Program-made: the position numbers and the translations under genes
Notes under the pieces: generated by a model
Database searches by the model: none
What the model was told of the DNA's origin: nothing
Seen by the model: the letters and a program-made list of their open reading frames with translations, nothing else
Part shown: positions 34,430 through 42,749 of the stretch, one piece after another
Layout: every line of letters begins with the position of its first letter
Position numbering within the stretch: the stretch's first letter is position 1
Source: a virus
Reading direction: 5' to 3' (one strand)
IMG/VR virus record: IMGVR_UViG_3300028553_001902
Location: 1-61,925 of that record
DNA: 61,925 bases

Positions 34430-34896
34430 TCTACTTTGCGATTGACCAATCTTCAAATGTGTCTGGATATTCTGTATGGAAAGATAAAGAGTTGATAGAA
34501 TGGGGAAAGGTTCAATTTGAAGGCGAATTTATATTTAGAGTTATAGAACTTAAAAAATGGATTCTAAATAAAATAGAGGAATACGAAGAAGAAGAAGTAG
34601 AAGTTATAATAGAGGAAATTCAAGAACAAGCTAATGCGCAAACGTTTAAAAAACTAGCGATGTTACAAGGTGCAATATTAGTTACATTGACAGAGGTAGA
34701 AATAAAATATCATTTAGTATATGCTTCTCAATGGAAATCTTTTGCAAATATAAAAAGTCAAAATAGAGCTGAGCAAAAAAGGGATGCGCAAAAATATGTA
34801 CTAGAAAAATATGGAAAAAAAGTAACACAAGATGAAGCTGACGCCATTTGTATGGGTGAGTACATAGTTTTTGGTATAAAAAATTGGGGGCGATGA
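34426..34896 (+). CDS. RuvC-like Holliday junction resolvase
   Basis: A 156-residue RNase H-fold protein starting at GTG 34426. The acidic active site is visible: Asp7 in FAIDQSS, Glu63/64 in VIIEEIQ, and Asp136/Asp139 in DEADAICMGEY. Phage RuvC-like enzymes resolve branched DNA before packaging. It is the last plus-strand gene; its stop codon lies in the loop of the convergent terminator. Confidence 0.85.
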   Translation: MIYFAIDQSSNVSGYSVWKDKELIEWGKVQFEGEFIFRVIELKKWILNKIEEYEEEEVEVIIEEIQEQANAQTFKKLAMLQGAILVTLTEVEIKYHLVYASQWKSFANIKSQNRAEQKRDAQKYVLEKYGKKVTQDEADAICMGEYIVFGIKNWGR

Positions 34897-34906
34897 GCCC
34901 CCTTTA
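34880..34906. terminator. Bidirectional terminator between the convergent gene blocks
   Basis: GGGGGC (34886-34891) pairs with GCCCCC (34897-34902). Plus-strand transcripts meet tttaat; minus-strand transcripts end in aattttttat, the stronger signal. It sits exactly where the replication block and the structural block meet. Confidence 0.75.
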
Positions 34907-37900
34907 ATCATGTGCGTATATTTTTACTGCACTCATCTCCATAGTGCCCTCGTGGCTCAATGGAACAGTGAATGATTGTAAATAATGATTTCCAGATATG
35001 CCTGTATTTAAATCTGTTATGTGTATTTTTTTATTAGGTTCTAATGAATATATAGGAATAGAGCTTACAGATATACTTTCATTAAAGTTGGTGTGAATAT
35101 AGAGTAAATTTTTCATTGTAGAGAATGCATCACTCTTATACTGAAACTCTTCATTGTCTAAATAATTCTCAATTTGAGATTTTAAAATACTAACATATGG
35201 AACTTCAAGAGATTCAAATTCAGATTCAATTCTTAAAGCATCTGCATTGGTCTCAATATAAGCTGTGTATTCAGCAATACTAGTATCCCCTACGCTAAAA
35301 AATAATGTAGTATTATTTGGTATACTAGTTAAAGTTGCTTTAGATATTGTCACACTTAAGGCTTGAGTTCCTCCATAATATCTATCAACAACTGCACTTG
35401 GTCCAGTACCTCCTCCAAATAAGACACTATCAGCAACAACAGCTGTAGCAAGAAGTTGTCTAGCTGCTGAGAGAGCAGTTGCTACAGTTCTTGATAAACT
35501 TGTATCATAATAATCAACGACTGAAGAATCTGCGGCTCCAGTATATCCACCACCAAATAATGCTATTGATGAGATTTGTGAGGCAGCTAAATTATAGCGA
35601 GCAGTAGATAATGTTGTTGGAGTTGTTCTAGTAAGAGAAGAATCATAGGCATCAACTGTTGCTCTTGCGGTTCCATCAGTTCCCCCACCAAATAGTACAT
35701 AATTATTAACTGAGGCTGCGGCTAATTGCTGTCTAGCTAAAGAAAGTGCAGTTGGTGTTGACCTAGTTAAAGAAGTATTGTATGCATCAACTGTGCTTAA
35801 TGCTGAGCCTCCTCCAAATAATGCGTAATTAGCATTACTCGAAGCAGCAAGATAGAGTCTAGCTGCCGAAAGAACTGTTGGTGTTGATTGTGTTAAGCTA
35901 GTATTATAAGCATAAACATAATCACGAGCAACTGCTACTGCACCAGGTGGATATCCTCGACCACCACCAAACAATGCATAACTTCCAACTGAAGTTGCAG
36001 CTAAATCCCAAACTCCATTTGCAAATTGAGTTGGAGAGGTTCTTGTTAGCGATGTATCATATGCATCAACAGCTGTGCCAAGTGAGCTCCCAAATCCACC
36101 TCCAAATAAACCATAATTACCAACTGATGCACCAGCTAATAAATGTCTAGCAGAAGATAAGGCTGTTGGAGTTGTTCTTGTAAATGAAGTATCATAAGCG
36201 TTAACAGTGGAAACAAATGTGGTCGTAAATCCACCACCAAATAATGCATAATTTCCAACAGAAGTTCCAGCAAGTTCATATCTGACGGTACTTAATGAAG
36301 TTAAAGTTGCAGCATTAACATCCGCAGAGGTTTCTACAACATTTGTAACAGTAGTACTGGCTTGTATACCAGTTCCTGTTACAGCCATACCCTTTCTAAT
36401 ATCAATACTAGAGGTTAACATTGTTAATGTTGTGACACCATTGGCAATTAATTTTGAAGTTGCTCTATCTAAATTTACATAATAAGTGCTTGCTGTTACT
36501 ATATCACTAGTAGTAAATCCAATTGTTGTAGAACTTGCTGTATAAATTGACCAAGAACCATTAAGCTTGGTATTAAAAAATGGTGGAATTCCTGATATAG
36601 TTAAAACATCTCCAACATTTACTGTAGTTGGCGAAGTAAAAGTTGCACTAACAGTTCTTCCATTTGTTGGAACTGTAAAGCTACTAAAACTTACTGGCAC
36701 ACTTTCTAAATCTTCATACAAAATAACCTTTACACTTCTACCAGCTGAATCTGTATAAGTTGGTTCCAATGTTCTTGGATATATAATGGTTATATTATCA
36801 TCTCGTATTGATTTAATCCTTCTACCAATTGCATTCACAGAAAATTGAGAAACACTACTATTAGAATCACTAATTATATCAAAGAAATAATTCCAAGTAA
36901 ATGCATCTCCGAGAGGTTTATTAGTATTAAAATCAGTATCTTCTTCTCCTGTATTTTGAGACCGCCAAACTCCAGCAGTTGCACTTGTTTTTTTATAAAT
37001 TCCTGTATTATCTTCTGAATTATACTCGAAATATTTCTTAAGTTCAGCATAATATCTATTTTCTTCAATAGAAGGGTCTGTTTGAGCATTATATTCAGTT
37101 AAATCAATTATATACTGCTGCCAAGGTTGATTATAATCACCCAAGATTGATGTCCATGTACCTCCACTATCTTGTATATAAAATTGACTAGGTACTTCTG
37201 GTATTGTATCTATTACAAGATGATATAAAAGATTGTTTGCACCATAAACATAGAAATCATTTTTTACACCCTTCCAATTTGGTGCGTTGCTATAAGAAGA
37301 AACAATTTCTTTATCAGAAAAATTATAAATATATGGAATAAAATCAAAGTTGGCTAAATACTTATTGCCTCCATCATTCTGAAATAAAGAAATATTACTA
37401 AGATTACTTTCAAGATTTTTTTTAAATTGAAATATAAAGTTACCATCTATGTCAAAAAAATACTCATACTCACCCAATAAATCAGATTTTACTCGTTCAA
37501 GTATAGTATTTACTGTATCAGTACTAGATACTTCAATTTTTGTGTCTTTATTTTTTGGACTCAATACAACTTGTAGTGGTAAGATTGTCCCAGGATCTAT
37601 TGGTGGAGAAAGTGCTGTTCCACTAGTTATTGGCGCAGCTGTACTAATATTAAAGGTTCTTTGTCCATAACTATTAATAGGTGTTGAATATAATGTAACT
37701 GCTGGAGAAATATAAAAAGTAAAATTACCACTACCTAAAATTGGTTTGCTTAATTGAATTCCGTTATCAAGAACTACTGAAACAGTTGAATCTGCAGATA
37801 ACAAACCCTCTCCAAATTGATTTGTAAAAATCTGTACAACTGTCTTACCTATTTCAATACTAGCTGAAGATGCTGCTTGAGTTCCCACATAATAAATCCC

Positions 37901-38575
37901 ATTTTGAGGGTCTGAAGATTGACCATCTCCATAAAAAGTAAAATCTTCTAATGGAACCCTCGTTAGAGATTCTGCATAATAAGGTACATCTAATACTACA
38001 ACTTTCGATTCATCAATTCCCCCAAAATAAGAAACTGAGTCTTTGATAATAGTTTGATATGGTAAATTTTCATTTGTTATTGTATTAACAAAGTCAATAT
38101 CATATCCAAGCTCCCCAGCTATGTCCCCATTCAATAACACCATTTTATCCTGAGCAGAAACTGATACTGAACTATCTTCAATTGAGTGGCTTAATGAAAC
38201 ATCAGTTGGTACAAAAACACCCAAATTAAACCAAATAATTGGCTCAGATAAAATTCGAGTCTCTTCAGTAGTAAGATCTGGAAACATTCCATAATAAGTG
38301 TTATTTTTCAAGCCAATTAAAATTGATATTTTTTTACTAATGGTTATTTCATTTGCTACTTCTGGTAAAAGATAAGTATCTGGATCTAGTACCAGAGTAA
38401 CATTTATAGTTCTACGTATTGGACTATTACCATCAACACTCAAACTCCCAGTACTGACTAATCCCTGAATTTCTTTTATCTTTAATTCATTCCAAGTGAG
38501 TAAATTAATTTTTACATAAAGCTCTCTATCTCTATTTAAAAATAATTCATCTAAGAACTCCCTATTATAAAACAT
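34904..38575 (-). CDS. Large tail-tip/baseplate protein with a kelch-like propeller
   Basis: A 1223-residue virion protein. Residues 1-190 (ELYVKINLLTWNELKIKEI, later SVSAQDKMVLLNGDIAGELG) resemble the N-terminal hub region of phage baseplate/tail-tip proteins. A middle beta-rich region follows. Residues about 760-1075 contain seven kelch-like repeats, each with ALFGGG or a close variant followed by YDTSLTRTTPT-type spacers, predicted to form a beta-propeller. The C-terminal 150 residues return to a tail-tip-like domain. It is the last gene of the structural operon. The propeller may bind a host receptor. Confidence 0.72.
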   Translation of the reverse strand: MFYNREFLDELFLNRDRELYVKINLLTWNELKIKEIQGLVSTGSLSVDGNSPIRRTINVTLVLDPDTYLLPEVANEITISKKISILIGLKNNTYYGMFPDLTTEETRILSEPIIWFNLGVFVPTDVSLSHSIEDSSVSVSAQDKMVLLNGDIAGELGYDIDFVNTITNENLPYQTIIKDSVSYFGGIDESKVVVLDVPYYAESLTRVPLEDFTFYGDGQSSDPQNGIYYVGTQAASSASIEIGKTVVQIFTNQFGEGLLSADSTVSVVLDNGIQLSKPILGSGNFTFYISPAVTLYSTPINSYGQRTFNISTAAPITSGTALSPPIDPGTILPLQVVLSPKNKDTKIEVSSTDTVNTILERVKSDLLGEYEYFFDIDGNFIFQFKKNLESNLSNISLFQNDGGNKYLANFDFIPYIYNFSDKEIVSSYSNAPNWKGVKNDFYVYGANNLLYHLVIDTIPEVPSQFYIQDSGGTWTSILGDYNQPWQQYIIDLTEYNAQTDPSIEENRYYAELKKYFEYNSEDNTGIYKKTSATAGVWRSQNTGEEDTDFNTNKPLGDAFTWNYFFDIISDSNSSVSQFSVNAIGRRIKSIRDDNITIIYPRTLEPTYTDSAGRSVKVILYEDLESVPVSFSSFTVPTNGRTVSATFTSPTTVNVGDVLTISGIPPFFNTKLNGSWSIYTASSTTIGFTTSDIVTASTYYVNLDRATSKLIANGVTTLTMLTSSIDIRKGMAVTGTGIQASTTVTNVVETSADVNAATLTSLSTVRYELAGTSVGNYALFGGGFTTTFVSTVNAYDTSFTRTTPTALSSARHLLAGASVGNYGLFGGGFGSSLGTAVDAYDTSLTRTSPTQFANGVWDLAATSVGSYALFGGGRGYPPGAVAVARDYVYAYNTSLTQSTPTVLSAARLYLAASSNANYALFGGGSALSTVDAYNTSLTRSTPTALSLARQQLAAASVNNYVLFGGGTDGTARATVDAYDSSLTRTTPTTLSTARYNLAASQISSIALFGGGYTGAADSSVVDYYDTSLSRTVATALSAARQLLATAVVADSVLFGGGTGPSAVVDRYYGGTQALSVTISKATLTSIPNNTTLFFSVGDTSIAEYTAYIETNADALRIESEFESLEVPYVSILKSQIENYLDNEEFQYKSDAFSTMKNLLYIHTNFNESISVSSIPIYSLEPNKKIHITDLNTGISGNHYLQSFTVPLSHEGTMEMSAVKIYAHD
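35345..36300 (-). repeat. Kelch-like coding repeats in the tail-tip gene
   Basis: Seven imperfect repeats of roughly 130-150 bases each. On the plus strand they show recurring ccaccaaataatgc-like strings, which encode the ALFGGG turn. They lie in frame within the 1223-residue protein. Confidence 0.85.
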
Positions 38576-38592
38576 CTCCTTTTCCCCCTGTA

Positions 38593-41046
38593 CTAGAATT
38601 TGCCTGGTATTTTATAACCAATAAAATTGTATTCATAAGTTGCTCCCGAAGATGTATATGTTGTAGATACGCTAACTTGAGCAGCAGAAGGTGTAATTGT
38701 TCCAGAAGTTCCAGTTTTTTGCACAATATAGTGTCTAGTTGTCCCCGAATCAGAAACATAAAAATATTGACTTTCAGGTAGATATGTATCAGCAGACCAT
38801 GGAATAGAAAATCCATCAATATTGCTTAATACATATAAATCAGTAGAATCATATTTCTTTTTTCGCAGCCCATATTTAACTAAACTTTCATACGTCATCT
38901 CACCTATTTCAGTTACAGTGCAAGAGAAATTATAAATTAATCTGCCTAATTCTGCAATAGGCTCAAAAGAAACATCTGTAAGCCTCACCAACATTAATCC
39001 TTCAGGCTCAGACTTAAAGACTTTAGGATTTCCATCAGTCAGCCAATCAATTAACTTCTTTCTAAACTGTCTCTCAACAATATAATTATCTCCACGACTA
39101 ATATATGATTGTTGATTTATATTATTTTGTCCAAAATTTGAAAGTGTCGCATACGATGATGTGCTACCTGTAAAAATAGTAGGTCCATTTAAAAGAAAAT
39201 CTTCGTATCGCTCATTAACGATTCTATTTTTAGCGTCTGATGATATTATATAGTTATCGTTGGAATCTCTAGTTAAATTACTAATCAACTCAGCGTACGT
39301 CAATCCTCTAAAAACTCTAGTAGGGTCTGAAACATGAGTAATAAGAGCAGAAAATTGAAATTGTTTATATCCAATATTAGAATTTCTTATAATAAATGGA
39401 AACTTGCCCCCAATGGTTTCAATAAAAGCATCTTTTCTAACTTTTGAAAGACCAGTCACTTGGCCATTATAGATAAAATTAATTTGAATATCATCTTTTC
39501 CGTAAAAGAAAGAACCAGTAAAATCAGGAATTATTTGAGGTTGTATGCTGGTAGTTGTTGATGCACCCCTAGAAATAATCTCTCCTGAGTTATTTATTGT
39601 AGCACTTTGAAATTTATATTTATATAACATACCAGGCTCAATTAAATAATCATAAAAATATTTTTTTGCAGAAGTTGTTGTGCTCATATTGGCAGTTTCA
39701 AATACAGCAATAGTTTTAAAATTATCGTAGCCTTCATCAAAAGAAGAGCGAAGTAAAACTAAAGCGTTGCTAGTAGTGCCAACATTGCTAAGCTCAAATT
39801 CCATGCGGCCATTCTCTCTGTCATTTGTTGCGATAAAATCAACTGTTAATGTAGCTAGAGTATAGTCAGCAGTTAATTCATATCTTTTTGTATATTCAAA
39901 ACCACTTTCAGTCTTAAAATAAATAGATAGATAATATGTTGTATCATCAGCAAGCGAAATGTTATTAGTCCAAGTTACTGATGTTTGATGCAAATATCTT
40001 TGATACTCAATTAAACCACTACCATCAATCTTAGTTTTAGAATTATCATATAGTATAAATTCATATTGTAGCACAGTCTCTTCTTCGTCAAAAGGATATT
40101 TAAATTCAAATGTAAAAAATTCTGCACTTGCTGTATTTGAGGCAGTATATAAAGCATAGCTATTTGTTGTTCTAGATTGAAAACCAACTATACCTAAGTG
40201 CTCTTCATTTGCTGAATTAAATCCTATTAAATTAGAAATAAATACAGGCTTCATAATTGTTTGGTAGGACCAATCTGATACATATTCTCTAGAAGTTTCA
40301 TTTAAAAAAGTTTGCCCTATATAGAAAGAGACAGTTGAAGTTGTTGTTTGTGTGCTTGCTGCACTTAGAGTTATTGACGTACCACTTATAGAAGCAACAG
40401 TAACACCAGGCAAGATTCCAGGACCTGATACATTGAGACCAGGCAATACACCATTAGCACTAGAAACTGTGATAACAGCACTTCCAGTAGTAACACTTGT
40501 AGCCCCTCTTATTACAACTTGCCACGTGCTAGATGTATATGAGAAACTATTATTAGCAGTTAGATTTATTAGTTTAATCTGTGAGCGATAATATTTATTA
40601 ATTCCAGAATCTTCTACTAAACTAAAATCATTATAAGTTATATTTCTGTATGTTGTTGGACCAGTTCCTGTTACAATTTTAGGAAGATTATCAGAGGGAT
40701 CTATTCTAATATTATTTACAGCTACTGTATTTGCTTGCTGAATAAATAAATGAGCAGGGACTTCGATATAATTTCCCAAGCTGTTACTTTGTTTTGCTGC
40801 AATGAATGTTCCTGTTGAATATTTGCCAACGATAGGGTTCGTTTCAGAATCTAAACTTAAAAATCTAATTCCAATATGGCTATACTCATTTTCTTGATTT
40901 AATAGAGATATATCATAGTAAAATTTAAATTTATTCTCACTTGCAGTCTGATCTGCAAAGGGATCATTGGTATCATCATATAATTTAATTGGTATACATT
41001 CAAATCCATCTATTTTTGATGGAACTGTAGGCAAATAGAGAGTCAT
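38593..41046 (-). CDS. Large tail/baseplate protein with Ig/fibronectin-like regions
   Basis: An 817-residue protein. ATG 41046 is chosen because AAGGAGG lies six bases upstream. It is almost entirely predicted beta structure: an N-terminal domain, an insertion near residues 180-260 rich in Thr/Ser/Gly (VTVASISGTSITLSAAST), fibronectin-like stretches in the centre (YEFILYDNSKTKIDG), and a late IAELGRLIYNFSCTVTEIGEMT segment typical of distal tail proteins. It has a terminator upstream, and its stop lies 17 bases from the start of the tail-tip gene. Role inferred from position. Confidence 0.6.
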   Translation of the reverse strand: MTLYLPTVPSKIDGFECIPIKLYDDTNDPFADQTASENKFKFYYDISLLNQENEYSHIGIRFLSLDSETNPIVGKYSTGTFIAAKQSNSLGNYIEVPAHLFIQQANTVAVNNIRIDPSDNLPKIVTGTGPTTYRNITYNDFSLVEDSGINKYYRSQIKLINLTANNSFSYTSSTWQVVIRGATSVTTGSAVITVSSANGVLPGLNVSGPGILPGVTVASISGTSITLSAASTQTTTSTVSFYIGQTFLNETSREYVSDWSYQTIMKPVFISNLIGFNSANEEHLGIVGFQSRTTNSYALYTASNTASAEFFTFEFKYPFDEEETVLQYEFILYDNSKTKIDGSGLIEYQRYLHQTSVTWTNNISLADDTTYYLSIYFKTESGFEYTKRYELTADYTLATLTVDFIATNDRENGRMEFELSNVGTTSNALVLLRSSFDEGYDNFKTIAVFETANMSTTTSAKKYFYDYLIEPGMLYKYKFQSATINNSGEIISRGASTTTSIQPQIIPDFTGSFFYGKDDIQINFIYNGQVTGLSKVRKDAFIETIGGKFPFIIRNSNIGYKQFQFSALITHVSDPTRVFRGLTYAELISNLTRDSNDNYIISSDAKNRIVNERYEDFLLNGPTIFTGSTSSYATLSNFGQNNINQQSYISRGDNYIVERQFRKKLIDWLTDGNPKVFKSEPEGLMLVRLTDVSFEPIAELGRLIYNFSCTVTEIGEMTYESLVKYGLRKKKYDSTDLYVLSNIDGFSIPWSADTYLPESQYFYVSDSGTTRHYIVQKTGTSGTITPSAAQVSVSTTYTSSGATYEYNFIGYKIPGKF

Positions 41047-41073
41047 TTGCAACCTCCTTGTTCATCTTATTAA

Positions 41074-41106
41074 ATAAAAAAAGGTAGAGCATTATCGCCC
41101 TACCTT
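41074..41106 (-). terminator. Intrinsic terminator, minus strand
   Basis: Ten-pair stem (41081-41090 with 41097-41106, one G-T), six-base loop and a run of T on the minus strand. It ends transcripts of the small fibre genes and separates them from the large tail genes. Confidence 0.85.
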
Positions 41107-41138
41107 AAATAAAATATGCCTCAATAGATTTGTATCAT

Positions 41139-41450
41139 TCAACCCACTAAATTTGGCGGCTCCCATATACACGTATCTTCATTTAAGATCCAATCTGGTT
41201 CAGGGCAGGGTGGAATAAAAGCATCTCTAATTTCATCATAAGTATAACCTACTCCAGCATAATTTTTTCTAAATGGAACTCCACCTAAAGAATGGGCACC
41301 AGCAATAGTATTATAACTAGTGCGCTTACAAGTTTTACGTCTAAGGTTGCCATAATATTGCTCCCAGTCAACGCCACCTTCATTCTCATCTCTTCCAGTT
41401 ATAACTTCTACGACAATATTATTTTGATCTAAAAAAGCATAGTGACCCAT
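41139..41450 (-). CDS. Conserved small virion-associated protein
   Basis: A 103-residue protein of a family widespread in environmental phages: starts GHYAFLDQNNIVVEVITG, has RKNYAGVGYTYDEIRDAFIPP, and ends with PDWILNEDTCIWEPP. These proteins usually lie beside tail fibres and are often encoded with glycine-rich adhesins, as here. The exact role is unknown. Its upstream gene ends only ten bases away, with GGAGG before the ATG. Confidence 0.7.
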   Translation of the reverse strand: MGHYAFLDQNNIVVEVITGRDENEGGVDWEQYYGNLRRKTCKRTSYNTIAGAHSLGGVPFRKNYAGVGYTYDEIRDAFIPPCPEPDWILNEDTCIWEPPNLVG

Positions 41451-41460
41451 CCTTTACCTC

Positions 41461-42309
41461 CTAAAAAGATATATTACCACTTCCACCAGTGAAAGTGTAT
41501 ATTTTAAATTGATTTACAACTAATTTATTGTAAGTAAGCCCTGGATCAATTTCTTTAATGTCGCTTCTGTTAGCTGGATATCTTATAATAACTACACCAC
41601 TTCCACCATTTCCACCAGCAGTATTATATCCGCCTGCACCGCCACCCCCAGTATTAGCTGTAGCATTTCCTCCGCGAGCATTGCCCCCTCCACCTTGGCC
41701 ACCATTGCCATTTGTGATATTACCCCCAGCTCCACCACCACCTGCATAAAATACTGGAAAACCAGTTATATAAGATAGAGCGCCTATCCCACCATTGCCT
41801 CCAGTATTAGTAGAGCCAGTAACTCCTGCAGCTTCTGCACCACCGCCACCACCAAATCCACTACCTCCAGTAGCAACAGCAGAGCCTCCATTATTTCCTA
41901 GACCAGCAACTCCAGAGCCAGGTGTTCCTGTCGTAAATGGGCTTGTAGTTGCAGAGCCTGCTCCACCACCAGATCCACCATTTCTACCACCCTGCGTAGT
42001 ATTACTAAATCCACCTCCACCTCCGCCTTTACCACCAATACCAAAGCTACCAAAATTTGAATCACCACCATCATTTCCTCGGCTATTGCCTAATGCGCCC
42101 CCCGAACCACCAGCTCCAATTGTAATATTATAAGCAGCACCAAGAACTATTGAAGTAGAGCCAACGGAATATCCGCCAGCACCTCCTCCTCCAGCACCTC
42201 CACCACCACCGCCGCCAGAAACTACTAAATATTCAACTTCAGTAACGTTAGTTTCCCTTAGTAAATTTTGAACGCGAGGTCTAAAGAAACTATCAAAACT
42301 ATAAGACAT
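41461..42309 (-). CDS. Glycine-rich tail adhesin-like protein
   Basis: A 282-residue protein, ATG 42309 with GGAGGAG upstream. After 27 residues, VEYLVVSGGGGGG opens about 200 residues of glycine-rich repeats (GGGGAGGY, GNGGSGVVIIRYP), like the polyglycine-helix bundles of T-even gp38-type adhesins and many environmental phage fibres. The last 45 residues form a short C-terminal cap. A role in receptor recognition at a fibre tip is likely. Its composition differs strongly from its neighbours, and it overlaps the upstream gene by one base. Confidence 0.75.
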   Translation of the reverse strand: MSYSFDSFFRPRVQNLLRETNVTEVEYLVVSGGGGGGGAGGGGAGGYSVGSTSIVLGAAYNITIGAGGSGGALGNSRGNDGGDSNFGSFGIGGKGGGGGGFSNTTQGGRNGGSGGGAGSATTSPFTTGTPGSGVAGLGNNGGSAVATGGSGFGGGGGAEAAGVTGSTNTGGNGGIGALSYITGFPVFYAGGGGAGGNITNGNGGQGGGGNARGGNATANTGGGGAGGYNTAGGNGGSGVVIIRYPANRSDIKEIDPGLTYNKLVVNQFKIYTFTGGSGNISF

Positions 42310-42749
42310 CAATAGTCTCCTCCATGAATAGTAATCTGTAGCCCTGCGGAAGCAGTTGTTCCTATTGTTGCATTTATTTTATAATTTGCTGGTAAATATG
42401 GTATAGGTGGTATTGTTTCTGATGTATTGACCGTTATTGTTACATTATAGTCTGTTAAAGCTGCTATTTCAGAAACCGTACTCGCAGCAACTGTAACTTC
42501 ATGTATTAGAGAATTATTTGTTGCAGTTGCATTTGTACTTCCATTATTTATAAAAAAGCGCACAACAGTAGCTGAATTTGTTCCAAGTGGTCTAATCTTT
42601 ATTTGATCAATCCTAGATCCATCAACTCCAGCAGTAAATATTGTACTAACTGTTGTTCCCGTTCCATCTTTCAATATATTAGAATTTGTTAAAGTCCCCC
42701 AACTCACTTTAGGAGTTAGGGGGAAGATTGGTTGTGTATTTGCTGCCAT
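42309..42749 (-). CDS. Conserved small structural protein
   Basis: A 146-residue beta-rich protein beginning AANTQPIFPLTPKVSWGTL, with DGTGTTVSTIFTAGVDGSRI and VVRFFINNGS. This family recurs in phage fibre regions. GGAGGGG precedes ATG 42749. Its stop overlaps the adhesin start and its start overlaps the fibre stop, so the three are translated together. It may be a fibre-associated or virion-decorating protein. Confidence 0.65.
   Translation of the reverse strand: MAANTQPIFPLTPKVSWGTLTNSNILKDGTGTTVSTIFTAGVDGSRIDQIKIRPLGTNSATVVRFFINNGSTNATATNNSLIHEVTVAASTVSEIAALTDYNVTITVNTSETIPPIPYLPANYKINATIGTTASAGLQITIHGGDY

Noticed and set aside
41795-42133. Proline-rich plus-strand frames at 41558-41749 and 41795-42133
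   Set aside because: They are the antisense of GGT/GGA glycine codons in the adhesin gene.
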